From: Pseudorhizobium xiangyangii
Lineage (GTDB): Bacteria; Pseudomonadota; Alphaproteobacteria; Rhizobiales; Rhizobiaceae
Reading direction: 5' to 3'
Length of the DNA: 64,000 nucleotides
Assembly: GCF_020531965.1 (NCBI RefSeq)
Contig: NZ_JAJAWH010000001.1
Location: forward strand, 1 to 64,000
How positions within the stretch are numbered: position 1 is the first letter of the stretch; every line of letters begins with the position of its first letter. This document shows, in pieces, positions 20,059 to 30,252 of this stretch. The notes under the pieces are model-generated. The model had not been told where the DNA came from. It saw only the letters and a list, made by a program, of their open reading frames with translations, and did not search any database. The position numbers and the translations under genes were made by a program.

Positions 20059-20955
20059 ATGGTGGAAGAACTGATGGGTGCCTATGGAGGACGGCTGGTT
20101 ATCGCCGTTCTCGGCGTTGCAGTCGGTCTGGCCTGCCTGGTTGGCGTGCTCTGGCTCGTCCGTGGAAGGCGAGGCCCTTCCCCGTTTGTCCGGGGCGGCA
20201 AGAATCGCCAACCCCGCCTTCAGGTTCTGGATGCCGCAGCCGTTGATACCCGCCGGCGCCTGGTCCTCGTGCGTCGAGACGATACCGAGCACCTCATCAT
20301 GATCGGCGGACCCACCGATATCGTCATCGAAACCGGCATTTCCGCTGGCCGCGCTCCGGCAGCCGTCTCGACCGAAGAAAGCTCTACTATTTCACGACCC
20401 GCGGAACAGGCGGAAAGGCCTGCCGCGCCGCCCCGCGCACCGGCCGTCGCGACCGCTCACGAACCTCGGCGCGAACAGCCCAGGCCATTGCCCCAACCCG
20501 TTGAAGCCGCGCCACGGAAACCGGTGGCGCCTCCTCAGCCACAGGCACCACAAGCGCCAGCCGTCGCGGCACGAATCCCGGAGCCGACGATTGCTTATGT
20601 CGCCAATCCGATAGCCCCACCAGTCACCGTTCCCCCGCGAACCGAGCCGGCTCTGGACAACGCGGCGGACATTCTCGATGCGGCCCGCATGCGTGTCTTC
20701 CAGGGTCCGACAGTCCCCGTTCGCACTCCACCGCCGGACCTTCTCATTCCGACAGGCGATGGATCGAAAGGGCTCGGCAGCGACTTTGAACGCGTCCTGG
20801 AGGAAGAGATGGCAAGCAATCTCGCGGCCCGCGAGGCCGGATCGCCGCCGCGCCCGACCGGCAAGCCACCCATTACGGGCACAACGGCTGAGCCTTCCCT
20901 CCAGTCGGAAGTCGCCCGCATATTCGGCGAGATGTCGGTGACCCGGGAGAAGTAG
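20059..20955 (+). CDS. FliO-like membrane protein with Pro/Ala-rich tail
   Basis: 298 residues. One membrane segment (about 13-34), then RLQVLDAAAVDTRRRLVLVRRDDTEHL and MIGGPTDIVIETGI, the pattern of the FliO/MopB family (RLxVxExxxLDxRRxLVLVRxDxxEHLxLxGG). FliO helps assemble the flagellar export gate. Unlike typical FliO, it has a long low-complexity Pro/Ala tail (about 110-220) and a conserved-looking C-terminal part (FERVLEEEMAS). No flagellar genes are near; it is divergent from cckA. ATG 20059 follows AAGGAG. Confidence 0.6.
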   Translation: MVEELMGAYGGRLVIAVLGVAVGLACLVGVLWLVRGRRGPSPFVRGGKNRQPRLQVLDAAAVDTRRRLVLVRRDDTEHLIMIGGPTDIVIETGISAGRAPAAVSTEESSTISRPAEQAERPAAPPRAPAVATAHEPRREQPRPLPQPVEAAPRKPVAPPQPQAPQAPAVAARIPEPTIAYVANPIAPPVTVPPRTEPALDNAADILDAARMRVFQGPTVPVRTPPPDLLIPTGDGSKGLGSDFERVLEEEMASNLAAREAGSPPRPTGKPPITGTTAEPSLQSEVARIFGEMSVTREK

Positions 20956-20982
20956 CACCCTGCGTTACAGTCACCATCAAAC

Positions 20983-21014
20983 AAAAAAGCCGGGCATCAC
21001 GCCCGGCTTTTTTT
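20983..21014. terminator. Bidirectional intrinsic terminator
   Basis: AAAAAA-GCCGGGC-ATCAC-GCCCGGC-TTTTTTT. The 7-base-pair GC stem is flanked by A and T runs, so it can stop both the rightward FliO-like gene and the leftward chemoreceptor gene. Confidence 0.88.
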
Positions 21015-21029
21015 CTGCATCCAGTGCCG

Positions 21030-23582
21030 TCAGGCGGCGTAGCTTGAACCTGACCGATCACCATAGGCAGCACCAGAACCGCCCGCATCCCCGGTCTTGA
21101 AGCGATCGATCTTGTCGGTAAGCAATTCAACGCGCTGGCGAAGTCCGTGGATCTCGGCGTTGTTTTCCTCCACCATCGCAGCGTTCTGCTGGGTAATGAG
21201 CTCGACCTCATGCACGGCCTGCGTCACCTCGTTGATCCCGGTGGACTGTTCACCGGTCGCCGTGGAAATAGCGGCCACCAGCTTCCGGACGTCGCTGACA
21301 TGGGCAATGATCTTGCCGAGCGCCTCGCCGGTCTCTTCGACCAGATGAACGCCACTCTTGACCTGGGTGGAGCTGGCCGAAATCAGTTCCTTGATTTCCC
21401 GCGCGGCACCCGCGCAGCGTTGCGCCAGTTCGCGCACTTCCTGCGCAACCACGGCAAAGCCGCGACCCGCCTCTCCCGCACGCGCAGCTTCCACACCCGC
21501 GTTCAGCGCCAGAAGATTGGTCTGGAATGCAATCTCGTCGATCACACCGATAATGGTGGCGATTTTCTCCGACGAACGGCTGATCTCGCCCATCGCGCCG
21601 ACGGCGCGCGACACGACCTCGCCCGACCGCACCGCGAACTCCTCGGTCTCGTTGACGGAGCTTGCTGTCTGGCGCGCGCTTTCAGCTGTCGAGCGGACGA
21701 TATCGCTGAGTTGCCGCAACGCACGCGAGCTCTGCTCGAGTGCCGAGGCCTGCTGCTCCGTCCTGCGGGCAAGATCGTCTGCCGACGCAGCCAGATTGCC
21801 GGTCCCACCATGAATTTCCTCTGACGTCGCCCTTACGTCGTCGAGCGTCGCCCGCAGTGCCTCGACGGCCGTATTGTAAGTCCGCGCCATGGGAACGAAG
21901 TCCTCGGCGAGGTTCTCATCCATGCTCCGTTCAAGGTCACCTTCCGCCAGCTGTGTCAGCGCACTGGAAAGTGCAGCCAGCGCAGCGCGTTGCTCGGCGG
22001 CAATGCGAGCGCGCTCTTCGGCACGGCCGGCAGCTTCGGCGCTGGACTGGTCCCGAGCGGTTGCCGCCTCCTGCTCGAGGCGGACGTTTTCAAGAGCCGC
22101 ATCCCTGAAGACGGTCACGGAACGCACCATGTCGCCGATCTCGTCGCGGCGGTCGCGACCGTCGATATTGACCGCCAGGTCGCCTTCGGCCAGCCGTTTC
22201 ATGATGTCTGTCACGCGCTTCAAAGGTCCGCGGAGTGTTTCGACGAGCATCAAGCCGCCGGCGATCGCAAGCAGTGTGCCCACCACCATCGCCACGACAG
22301 AGAGGTTGGCGGACCGTTCGCTGTCCTCTTTTCCGACTTCCTGCGCCTGGGCGATGAATGTCTGGAGACCTGCCATGCCTGCCGAAAGTGTCCCGGAGGC
22401 TGCGGCTCTGGCAGCATTCCATTCCGTCTCGATCGTCAACATGTCGGAAGACGCCTGCTCGAGGTTCGCAAGAGGTGCCTCGAGGTCAGCCGCAAAGTTG
22501 CTCATGGCGGTGTTCGAGTTGCCCAGCTCCGAAATCTTCGCGCTGGCGGTCCTGAGGGCTGCAATATCGTCGACGACCACCTGTCGGGCGTCTTCGGTGA
22601 GAAGGCTCCGCAGCCGCTCCATATGCAATTGAAGGGCATCGACCAGCGCCAGCGACGTTTCCACCTGTGCAAGCAGGTTCTTCAGCGTCATGACGTCATT
22701 TTCGAGCGTTACGAAGCGTTCCGCCGCATCGCCTGATCTCTTCAGGACGTTCTGCTGGAGTTCGTTCTGGAGGCGCATGAAGCCGCTCGCCGCTATCCGC
22801 AGGTTCTGCGCCTTTTCCACGATGGGAGTGTCGCTGACCGCCAACTGGACCAGAGCTTCGGTCGCCTCCCGAATCGGCTGCATGCTCTGCATGACCTTTT
22901 CGGTCACCAGCGGCTTGACCGCCTCGAACTCGCTCAGCAGAACCTCCGTCTGAACGACGGCTGACTTGACCGTCGCGTCGTCGGCACCCGCGTTGCGGAT
23001 CCCATTGCGCAGATTGTCTATGCCTTCCGCAATCGTTTTGAAGGCGAACGATTCGAAAAGCGCGCTCTTGGCAAAACGCTCCTGGCCGTCAAATTTCTTG
23101 CGCAGATTGCCGAGCCTTTGGTTCACCTCGGCAGTCACGCCTGCAACCGCATCGAGATCGGAAGCGATCAGTCCGGCATTGGCGTCACGTTGTTCCTTGA
23201 CGGCCCAAAGCGTCGCGGTCCGTTCCCTCATCGCCGGAGCAAGCTGCTCGACAACCGCGATGCGCTGCCGATCCTCTGCACTTGCGAGCAGCTTCCCGAG
23301 CACGGCAACGCCCTGTTCCTGCCGGTCGATGCCCTGCTGCAATTCTGCAAGCGTCGCGTCATCCGGCGTTTCGTTGAAATTCTGCAGCACGGATTGCACG
23401 TGCTCGAAATCGGCAATGTTCTCGATCGTTGCACGCGTGACGGTCATATGGCCGTTCAACATGTTCGACGTGTAAAAGCCGGCCAATCCCACGCCCGCGA
23501 TCAGAAGGACAAGGGGAACGACAAACAGCAGGACCTTCGTGACGATACGACGGCTTTGAAGAAGGCGGTCGATGAAAGACAT
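21030..23582 (-). CDS. Methyl-accepting chemotaxis protein
   Basis: An 850-residue chemoreceptor. Membrane segment 1 is about residues 14-36; a long helical periplasmic region (about 37-425) follows; membrane segment 2 is about 427-448; then a HAMP (about 448-500) and a second HAMP-like segment ([18 protein letters not shown], near 560). The signalling hairpin tip [21 protein letters not shown] is intact. The C-terminus lacks a CheR-docking pentapeptide. ATG 23582 follows GGAG; the frame open to 23690 is not needed. The ligand is unknown and no che genes are near. Confidence 0.93.
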   Translation of the reverse strand: MSFIDRLLQSRRIVTKVLLFVVPLVLLIAGVGLAGFYTSNMLNGHMTVTRATIENIADFEHVQSVLQNFNETPDDATLAELQQGIDRQEQGVAVLGKLLASAEDRQRIAVVEQLAPAMRERTATLWAVKEQRDANAGLIASDLDAVAGVTAEVNQRLGNLRKKFDGQERFAKSALFESFAFKTIAEGIDNLRNGIRNAGADDATVKSAVVQTEVLLSEFEAVKPLVTEKVMQSMQPIREATEALVQLAVSDTPIVEKAQNLRIAASGFMRLQNELQQNVLKRSGDAAERFVTLENDVMTLKNLLAQVETSLALVDALQLHMERLRSLLTEDARQVVVDDIAALRTASAKISELGNSNTAMSNFAADLEAPLANLEQASSDMLTIETEWNAARAAASGTLSAGMAGLQTFIAQAQEVGKEDSERSANLSVVAMVVGTLLAIAGGLMLVETLRGPLKRVTDIMKRLAEGDLAVNIDGRDRRDEIGDMVRSVTVFRDAALENVRLEQEAATARDQSSAEAAGRAEERARIAAEQRAALAALSSALTQLAEGDLERSMDENLAEDFVPMARTYNTAVEALRATLDDVRATSEEIHGGTGNLAASADDLARRTEQQASALEQSSRALRQLSDIVRSTAESARQTASSVNETEEFAVRSGEVVSRAVGAMGEISRSSEKIATIIGVIDEIAFQTNLLALNAGVEAARAGEAGRGFAVVAQEVRELAQRCAGAAREIKELISASSTQVKSGVHLVEETGEALGKIIAHVSDVRKLVAAISTATGEQSTGINEVTQAVHEVELITQQNAAMVEENNAEIHGLRQRVELLTDKIDRFKTGDAGGSGAAYGDRSGSSYAA

Positions 23583-23838
23583 GCGCACTCCGCTGAGAAC
23601 CTGGCCCCTCTGCCATCCATTGCAAAGCGGCTGACTACCGATTCCTGCGTCATGCTGGAGGCCGCACAATCCGCCAAATCCGTTGATCAAGCGTTAATTC
23701 AAGGCATAGCCGCACTATGCTTAGAAATTGGTCAGCTTGTCCGGCAACCCATCATCAAGTACCGCTCCTGCCCGAACTGATCTGGCCGCCTTCGGGGCGA
23801 TGCAATAGAACGTTTCGCTGCAGTGGCAAGGAATCGTT

Positions 23839-24750
23839 ATGGCATCCTCTGAAAACTCCAAGGGCGCGCTCTACATGTCGCTCGCAATGGCTTCCTTCAC
23901 CTGCAATGACGCTCTCGTAAAATCTGTAACGTCATCTTTGAGCGTCGCGCAGATCATGACGGTGCGCGGCGTCATGACGACGATCCTCGTCTATTTCGTC
24001 GCCCGTCACTTCGGGGCATTGCGCCCGTTGAAGGTGGTCCTCAATCCGCTGATCCTCCTCAGGACGTTCTTCGAAATCGGCGCAACCCTCACGTTCATCA
24101 CGGCCCTCGGGCGCATCGATTTTGCCAATGTCGCATCGATCATGCAGTCCCTGCCTCTGGCCGTGACGCTGGGCGCGGCCCTGTTCCTGAGAGAGCCGGT
24201 CGGCTGGCGTCGATGGACGGCGATTGCCGTCGGGTTTTCGGGCGTGCTGATCATCCTTCGTCCGACCACGGAAGGGTTCGCACCGGCGTCCCTCCTGCTC
24301 CTTGCGGCTGTCTTCTTCACATCCGGGCGCGATCTCGTAACGCGGCGTATTGTTGCCAACATTCCATCACTGACCATTACCCTGTTCACGGCAGCGGCCA
24401 ACACCGTAGTCGGTGCATTCCTCATTCTGCCCATGGGTGGCTGGCAGCCGGTTTCCCTCGACAACTTCCTTCCGCTCGTCGTCGCTGCAGTGCTGACCTT
24501 TGCCGGCTATCAGGCAGTCATCATGGCGATGCGGACAGGTGAGATTTCCTTTGTCGCCCCCTTCCGCTACACAAGCCTCATATGGGCGCTCGTCATCGGC
24601 ATCCTCTTCTTCGGCGAGCGTCCGGACGTTTTTGTCTTCGTAGGTGCTGCGATCATCATCGGCTCGGGTCTCTACAGCTTCTACCGCGAGAACGTGCGAA
24701 GGAGGCGCGCCGAGGCGGCCATCCAGCAAGCGCCATCCGTGGCAGAATGA
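23839..24750 (+). CDS. EamA/DMT-family transporter
   Basis: 303 residues with about ten hydrophobic segments in two EamA halves. The first half contains FTCNDALVKSVTSSLS and the second ends with FFGERPDVFVFVGAAIIIGSG, a common EamA ending. The family exports or takes up small metabolites; the substrate is unknown. ATG 23839 has AAGGA upstream. A second transporter follows after 25 bases, so the two may be cotranscribed. Confidence 0.87.
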   Translation: MASSENSKGALYMSLAMASFTCNDALVKSVTSSLSVAQIMTVRGVMTTILVYFVARHFGALRPLKVVLNPLILLRTFFEIGATLTFITALGRIDFANVASIMQSLPLAVTLGAALFLREPVGWRRWTAIAVGFSGVLIILRPTTEGFAPASLLLLAAVFFTSGRDLVTRRIVANIPSLTITLFTAAANTVVGAFLILPMGGWQPVSLDNFLPLVVAAVLTFAGYQAVIMAMRTGEISFVAPFRYTSLIWALVIGILFFGERPDVFVFVGAAIIIGSGLYSFYRENVRRRRAEAAIQQAPSVAE

Positions 24751-24775
24751 GCTTTAAGGGAAAGGGGAAACGGCA

Positions 24776-26005
24776 TTGAAACAGGCACGTTTTCTGGACA
24801 GCGGGACACCTCCGCACATTGCGACGCTCGTGCTTGCTGCCGGGCTTGCCGCCATGTCCATGAACATCTTCCTGCCCTCCCTGGCGACGATGGCAACATA
24901 CTTCGGCACCAGCTATGCAGTGATGCAGTTTGCTGTTTCCGGCTATCTCGCCGGAACTGCGGTCATACAGCTTGCGATCGGTCCGCTGTCGGATCTGTTC
25001 GGCCGCCGGCCGGTGATGATCGCCGGGATAGCGCTTCTCCTCGTCGGAACCGTCATCTGTGCGCTGGCACCCAATGTGCTTGTCTTCATGCTCGGCCGAA
25101 TGATGCAGACCGGCGTCGTTGCAGGCATCGTGTTATCCCGCGCCATCGTCCGCGACATGGTGCCTATGGATGAAGCCGCCTCGATGATCGGCTATGTGAC
25201 GATGGGCATGTCGCTGGTGCCGATGATCGCCCCGACCCTGGGCGGCGTGCTGGACGACCTGTTCGGCTGGCAGGCCAGCTTCGTCGCTCTCTTCGTCGTC
25301 GGGATCGCCACCCTGCTTCTCGTCTGGCGTGATCTCGGGGAAACGAACCAGGCGCAGGCAACAAGCTTTGGCGCGCAGTTCCGAAGCTGGCCGCAATTGC
25401 TGCGCTCGCGGCGCTTCTGGGGCTACACGCTGACCGCGGCATTTTCGTCCGGCGTATTCTTTTCGTTTCTCGGAGGCGCACCCTTCGTCGGCACTGTCAT
25501 ATTCAAGCTGTCCCCGTCGGCGCTCGGCCTCTACTTCTTCAGCATCGCCGGCGGCTACATGTTAGGCAACTATCTGTCCGGGCGCTATGCACGCCGCTTC
25601 GGCATCGGTCCGATGATGCTGTCCGGAAACATCGTCAACATGGTAGGCATAGCCGCCGCCTTCCTGTTCGTCCTACTGGATGTGGCGCATCCATTCGCCT
25701 TCTTTGGTCCCATTTCGCTGATCGGCATCGGCAACGGCCTGACGTTGCCCAGCGCCAATGCCGGAATGGTCAGCGTCCGTCCCCACCTCGCCGGCTCCGC
25801 CTCGGGGCTCGGCGGCGCAATCACCCTGGCCGGAGGCGCGGCGCTTTCCGTTTTGGCCGGCGCCGTCCTCACGCCACAGACGGGAACCGTTCCCCTTTTG
25901 GTGGTCATGGCTGTCACTGTCGTCCTGGCGATCGCCGCCACGGAGTATGTCCGCTGGGTTGACCGCCGGGAGGGAGAATTGGAAGGGAGGTCCACGGATG
26001 ACTGA
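24776..26005 (+). CDS. Bcr/CflA-type major facilitator exporter
   Basis: 409 residues with about 12 membrane segments. GPLSDLFGRRPVMIAG is motif A; the SMNIFLPSLATMATYFGTS opening and the RAIVRDMV segment of motif C place it in the Bcr/CflA drug-export group, like the protein at 7076-8323. The start is TTG 24776 with AAGGGG eight bases upstream. It overlaps mobA by 8 bases, suggesting translational coupling with mobA-mobB, although a functional tie is not obvious. Confidence 0.87.
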   Translation: MKQARFLDSGTPPHIATLVLAAGLAAMSMNIFLPSLATMATYFGTSYAVMQFAVSGYLAGTAVIQLAIGPLSDLFGRRPVMIAGIALLLVGTVICALAPNVLVFMLGRMMQTGVVAGIVLSRAIVRDMVPMDEAASMIGYVTMGMSLVPMIAPTLGGVLDDLFGWQASFVALFVVGIATLLLVWRDLGETNQAQATSFGAQFRSWPQLLRSRRFWGYTLTAAFSSGVFFSFLGGAPFVGTVIFKLSPSALGLYFFSIAGGYMLGNYLSGRYARRFGIGPMMLSGNIVNMVGIAAAFLFVLLDVAHPFAFFGPISLIGIGNGLTLPSANAGMVSVRPHLAGSASGLGGAITLAGGAALSVLAGAVLTPQTGTVPLLVVMAVTVVLAIAATEYVRWVDRREGELEGRSTDD

Positions 26006-26618
26006 CTTGAAACCGCCTGCCCTCATCCTTGCAGGAGGCAGGTCGCTTCGAATGGGCGCTGCCAAGGCGTGGCTGCCGTTCGGCTCAGGCACACTGCTCT
26101 CCCACATACTGCAGCGCCTGGAACCGCAGGTCTCGGACATCGCCCTCAATGTCAGTCCAGGAGTGCCTGTGCCGGCAGGGATCCGTACCGTCTCCGACAC
26201 GCTCGCAGGACAGCCCGGCCCGCTTGCCGGCGTGCTGGCGGGCTTGCGCGATCTCGGCACCCGGGAAGCCAGGGCATCGCATCTCCTGACCGTCCCGTCC
26301 GATGCTCCGTTTCTGCCCCTGGACCTTTCAGAACGTCTCACGGCCGCCTGCGCCCCCGATACGATCGTCGTGGCTGCCTCGCTGGATCGGGCACATTACG
26401 TCTTCGGGCTCTGGCCCCTCTCGATAGCCGAGGATCTGGAAGATTGGCTGTCGGATGCGGATCACCGGCGCCTGTCCGACTTTACTGCGCGTCACCGGTC
26501 GGTGACCGTGGCTTGGCCCGCGACACAGACCGCCGTCGGGACGCTGGATCCGTTCATGAACCTCAATACGCCGGCCGACCTTGAAGAGGCACGCCGCTTT
26601 CTCGAGGTGCTGTCATGA
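25998..26618 (+). CDS. mobA: Molybdenum cofactor guanylyltransferase
   Basis: 206 residues. The N-terminal nucleotidyltransferase motif LAGGRSLRMGAAKAWLPFG, the GPLAGVLAGL segment and the metal-binding LLTVPSDAPFLP match MobA, which transfers GMP to Mo-molybdopterin to make the bis-MGD cofactor. The start ATG 25998 lies within the end of the upstream transporter and is preceded by GGAGG. It overlaps mobB by four bases (ATGA). Confidence 0.93.
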   Translation: MTDLKPPALILAGGRSLRMGAAKAWLPFGSGTLLSHILQRLEPQVSDIALNVSPGVPVPAGIRTVSDTLAGQPGPLAGVLAGLRDLGTREARASHLLTVPSDAPFLPLDLSERLTAACAPDTIVVAASLDRAHYVFGLWPLSIAEDLEDWLSDADHRRLSDFTARHRSVTVAWPATQTAVGTLDPFMNLNTPADLEEARRFLEVLS

Positions 26619-27133
26619 GCGCACCACGTATCTTCGGCATCGCCGGCTGGAAGAACTCGGGCAAGACCGGCCTTGCCGTTCGGCTGGTGGAGGAATTCAC
26701 CCGCCGCGGCTACCGCATCTCCACCATCAAGCATGCGCATCACGACTTCGACATCGACAAGGTTGGCGCCGACAGCTACCGCCACCGTCAGGCCGGGGCC
26801 ACCGAAGTAGCGCTCGTGTCGGGCACGCGCTTCGCCATCATGCACGAACTGCGGGGAGAGCCCGAACCGGCGTTCGAAGACATCCTGGCTCGACTGGGGC
26901 CTTGCGACCTCGTCCTTATCGAAGGCTACAAGCGGGAGCCCGTTCCCAAGATTGAAGCTCGACGGCTGGACGCTGCGAAACGGGAGCCGCTTGCTCCGAC
27001 CGACCCTCATATCGTGGCGATTGCAGCCGACCATTCCGTCGAGGAAACCGGTCTTCCGGTCTTCGACCTCGATGATACCGTCGCGATCGCCGACTTCGTT
27101 GCGTCCGTCACCGGGTTGCCGCCGAAGCCCTGA
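26615..27133 (+). CDS. mobB: Molybdopterin-guanine dinucleotide biosynthesis GTPase
   Basis: 172 residues. The P-loop is GWKNSGKT near residue 11; HAHHDFDIDKVGADSYRH and the DLVLIEGYK segment (Walker B region) are diagnostic of MobB, a GTP-binding helper of MobA. It overlaps mobA by ATGA. A bidirectional terminator lies about 30 bases downstream. Together with moaA at 41.6 kb it shows that the cell makes molybdenum cofactor, presumably for nitrate reductase, formate dehydrogenase or similar enzymes. Confidence 0.94.
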   Translation: MSAPRIFGIAGWKNSGKTGLAVRLVEEFTRRGYRISTIKHAHHDFDIDKVGADSYRHRQAGATEVALVSGTRFAIMHELRGEPEPAFEDILARLGPCDLVLIEGYKREPVPKIEARRLDAAKREPLAPTDPHIVAIAADHSVEETGLPVFDLDDTVAIADFVASVTGLPPKP

Positions 27134-27164
27134 TCTGCCTTCGCCACGGGATGCGACCTCCCAA

Positions 27165-27200
27165 ACAAAAAAGGCCGGCTTATCAGCCGGCCTTTTTGTT
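27165..27200. terminator. Bidirectional intrinsic terminator
   Basis: AAAAAAGGCCGGCT-TATC-AGCCGGCCTTTTTG. The stem is perfect, with A-run and T-run on the two sides, and it lies between the convergent mobB and aroG stops. Confidence 0.88.
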
Positions 27201-27217
27201 TTCAGATCCAACGGCAC

Positions 27218-28591
27218 TCAGCCGTTGGCGACCATCCGCTTCTCGTCGCGGCCGGTCTTCATCCGCTCGGCGAGCAGGAAGGCCAGCTCGAGCGCCTGGT
27301 CAGCGTTGAGGCGTGGATCGCAATGGGTGTGGTAACGATCCTGAAGGTCGCTGGCGGCAACAGCGCGCGCGCCGCCCGTGCATTCGGTCACGTCCTTGCC
27401 GGTCATCTCGATGTGGATGCCGCCCGGATGAGTGCCTTCGGCGCGATGGATCTGGAAGAAGCTCTCGACTTCCGACAGGACCCGCTCGAACGGACGGGTC
27501 TTGTAGTTGTTGAGCGTGATCGTGTTGCCATGCATCGGGTCGCAGGACCACACGACCTTGCGGCCTTCGCGCTCGACCGCACGGATCATCTTTGGCAGAT
27601 GGTCCGCGACCTTGTCATGGCCGAAGCGGCAGATCAGCGTCAGGCGGCCGGCTTCGTTTGCCGGGTTGAGCGCGTCGATCAGTTCCAGCAGGTTGTCGGG
27701 CTGTAGCGAAGGGCCGCATTTAAGGCCGATCGGGTTCTTGATCCCGCGGCAGTATTCGACATGCGCATGATCCGCCTGGCGGGTACGGTCGCCAATCCAG
27801 ATCATGTGGCCGGATGTCGCGTACCAGTCGCCAGAAGTGGAATCGACGCGCGTCAGCGCTTCTTCGTAGCCAAGCAGCAGTGCTTCGTGGCTGGTGAAGA
27901 AATCGGTCTCGCGCAGGCTCGGATTGTTGTCGGCGCTGATGCCGACAGCCTTCATGAAGTCCATGGTTTCGCTGATGCGATCGGCGAGCTTCTTGTAGCG
28001 CTCGCCCTGCGGGCTGTCCTTCACGAAACCGAGCATCCACTGGTGCACGTTTTCGAGATTGGCGTAGCCACCCATCGCGAAGGCCCGAAGCAGGTTCAGC
28101 GTCGCAGCCGACTGGCGGTAAGCCATCAGCTGCCGCTCGGGGTTCGGGGTGCGGGCCTCTTCGTTGAACTCGATGCCGTTGATGATGTCGCCGCGGTAGG
28201 ACGGCAGGCTGATGTCGCCCAGCGTCTCGATATTGGACGAGCGCGGCTTGGCGAACTGGCCGGCAATACGACCGACCTTCACGACCGGCTGCTGGGCGCC
28301 GAAGGTAAGGACGACAGCCATCTGCAGGAATGCCCGGAAGAAGTCACGGATATTGTCCGCGCCATGCTCCATGAAGCTCTCGGCGCAATCACCGCCCTGA
28401 AGCAGAAAGCCGTTGCCTTCTGCTACATTGGCAAGATGCTTCTTCAGCCGGCGCGCCTCACCGGCAAAGACCAGTGGCGGAAAGGTGGCGAGTTGCGCTT
28501 CCGTCGCGCTGAGAGCAGCAGCATCCGGATATTCTGGGACCTGCTGAACCGGTTTTTGCCGCCACGTGCTCGGGGTCCAGTTCTGTGCCAT
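27218..28591 (-). CDS. aroG: Class II DAHP synthase (first step of the shikimate pathway)
   Basis: 457 residues, a class II (plant and Mycobacterium type) 3-deoxy-D-arabino-heptulosonate-7-phosphate synthase, which condenses phosphoenolpyruvate with erythrose 4-phosphate. Diagnostic segments: [11 protein letters not shown] (metal Cys), [44 protein letters not shown] and [10 protein letters not shown]. No separate chorismate mutase is fused. ATG 28591. It is a single gene with a terminator immediately downstream. Confidence 0.96.
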   Translation of the reverse strand: MAQNWTPSTWRQKPVQQVPEYPDAAALSATEAQLATFPPLVFAGEARRLKKHLANVAEGNGFLLQGGDCAESFMEHGADNIRDFFRAFLQMAVVLTFGAQQPVVKVGRIAGQFAKPRSSNIETLGDISLPSYRGDIINGIEFNEEARTPNPERQLMAYRQSAATLNLLRAFAMGGYANLENVHQWMLGFVKDSPQGERYKKLADRISETMDFMKAVGISADNNPSLRETDFFTSHEALLLGYEEALTRVDSTSGDWYATSGHMIWIGDRTRQADHAHVEYCRGIKNPIGLKCGPSLQPDNLLELIDALNPANEAGRLTLICRFGHDKVADHLPKMIRAVEREGRKVVWSCDPMHGNTITLNNYKTRPFERVLSEVESFFQIHRAEGTHPGGIHIEMTGKDVTECTGGARAVAASDLQDRYHTHCDPRLNADQALELAFLLAERMKTGRDEKRMVANG

Positions 28592-28806
28592 ATTCCCACC
28601 TGTCTTGGCTCCGGCGAGTGCGTGAGCCTCTAAGCTTCAATTTGGCGCGGCTTATAAACCTTCCCCCCCCTTTTGCCTAGTCTTTTACACCACATTGCCG
28701 CCCACCTTGCGACATGCGAACGGGTTTTGCCGGTAAGGTCTCCGTTAAGCATCTTCGTTGGCATTTTAGCGATATCGCCGCGCTAATTCCACATTAGTAA
28801 AGCCGC

Positions 28807-30216
28807 ATGAGCCGGCCATCCAGCAGCATGAAGCCGCGACAGTTCGGAATATCTATCGGGGCGCCTACCATGCTTGCTATGTTGAAGACGCTGCTGCGCG
28901 ATCGCGCCGGCAATTTTGGAATGATGACCGCCTTGCTGGCCGTACCTATTGCCGGCGCCGCCGGATTGGCCATCGATGTGACGCATGCCCTTGCGCTTCG
29001 CACACAGCTCTATTCAGCGGCCGACGCTGCTGCGGTGGGGGCAATCTCGGAAAAATCCCTGGCGGTTGCCGAAGCGATGGCCATGCAGGGGGACGGCACG
29101 ATCACGATAGGCTCCGGCGATGCCGAAAACGTCTTCATGAGCCAGATGCATGGCGAGGCCAGCGAACTGCCGGTCGATCTCGAAATCAGCGTGACAAAGG
29201 CCGGTGGCGTCATCGAGTCGCGCGTCGCGTTCAGCGCCTCCGTGCCAACCACCTTCATGCGGGTGCTTGGCCACGAGAGCATTACCATCGGCGGTGCGGC
29301 AACCGCGCGCAACCAGACGCCCGCCTTCATGGACTTCTACATGCTGTTGGACAACACGCCGTCCATGGGTGTTGCCGCGACACTGGATGACATCACAAGG
29401 ATGGAGCACGCGACCCGTTTTGGTGACCCCGCCGGGGGAAACAAGAAATGCGCGTTTGCCTGCCACATTGTCAGTGAGAGCGGCGTCGACGACAAGTCGA
29501 GCTTCTACAACGTTGCCCTGAACAACGGCATCCCGATCCGGATCGATGTCGTCGCCCGGGCGACGAAAGCCCTGATGGAAACCGCCAAGAATACGCAGAC
29601 GGTGGAGAACCAGTTCAGGATGGCCGCCTACACGTTCGGAAAGACCGCCCAGGACGCTCAACTCTTCAAGGTTGCCGAACTCAGCGAAAACCTGGACACG
29701 GTCGGCGATGCCACGAGCAAGATCAAGCTGATGAGCATCCCTAAGCAGAACTACAACTATGACCAACAGACCAGCTTCGATAGCGCTTTGGTCAAGATCG
29801 GTGACGAGATAACCGAAACGCCTGGCAACGGGACCAGCGCGGCCGACCGCCAGAAGATCGTGTTCTTCGTGTCGGATGGCGTCGGCGACCACTACAAGAC
29901 GCACGGCTGCGGCAACAAGAAGGGGAAAGTCCCCAACACACCGGGACGCTGCATCGAGCCCATCGACACCAAATTCTGCGAAGACCTGAAGAAAAACAAC
30001 ATCAAGATCGCAATTCTTTACACGACCTATCTGCCATTGCCGAACAATGACTTTTACAAGACCTGGGTGAAGCCTTTCAGCGACAACATCCCGAACAAGA
30101 TGAGGGAATGTGCAACACCCGGCTACTTCTTCGAAGTCTCGCTCAAGGACGGGATAGAGGACGCCATGAACGCTCTTTTCAAGAAGATCGTCAGCAGCCC
30201 CCGTATCACCAGCTGA
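28807..30216 (+). CDS. TadG-like pilus assembly/von Willebrand A protein
   Basis: 469 residues. The N-terminal DRAGNFGMMTALLAVPIAGAAG (membrane segment about 37-57) and QLYSAADAAAVGA are the TadE/TadG-like Flp-pilus domain. A von Willebrand A region follows, starting at FYMLLDNTPSMG: the metal site is D182-x-T184-x-S186 rather than the usual D-x-S-x-S, and a later VSDGVGD supplies another acidic residue. Four extra cysteines suggest envelope disulfides. No tad or cpa genes are near, so it is an orphan. The start is 28807 or ATG 28870. Confidence 0.75.
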   Translation: MSRPSSSMKPRQFGISIGAPTMLAMLKTLLRDRAGNFGMMTALLAVPIAGAAGLAIDVTHALALRTQLYSAADAAAVGAISEKSLAVAEAMAMQGDGTITIGSGDAENVFMSQMHGEASELPVDLEISVTKAGGVIESRVAFSASVPTTFMRVLGHESITIGGAATARNQTPAFMDFYMLLDNTPSMGVAATLDDITRMEHATRFGDPAGGNKKCAFACHIVSESGVDDKSSFYNVALNNGIPIRIDVVARATKALMETAKNTQTVENQFRMAAYTFGKTAQDAQLFKVAELSENLDTVGDATSKIKLMSIPKQNYNYDQQTSFDSALVKIGDEITETPGNGTSAADRQKIVFFVSDGVGDHYKTHGCGNKKGKVPNTPGRCIEPIDTKFCEDLKKNNIKIAILYTTYLPLPNNDFYKTWVKPFSDNIPNKMRECATPGYFFEVSLKDGIEDAMNALFKKIVSSPRITS

Positions 30217-30252
30217 AGCGCATGCTTGCGAAACAGGGCTGAAGCGGGCGCG

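Noticed and set aside
28667-28674. Run of eight C residues upstream of aroG as a phase-variable switch
   Set aside because: A short homopolymer in a non-coding leader with no overlapping start codon; nothing shows that its length changes expression.
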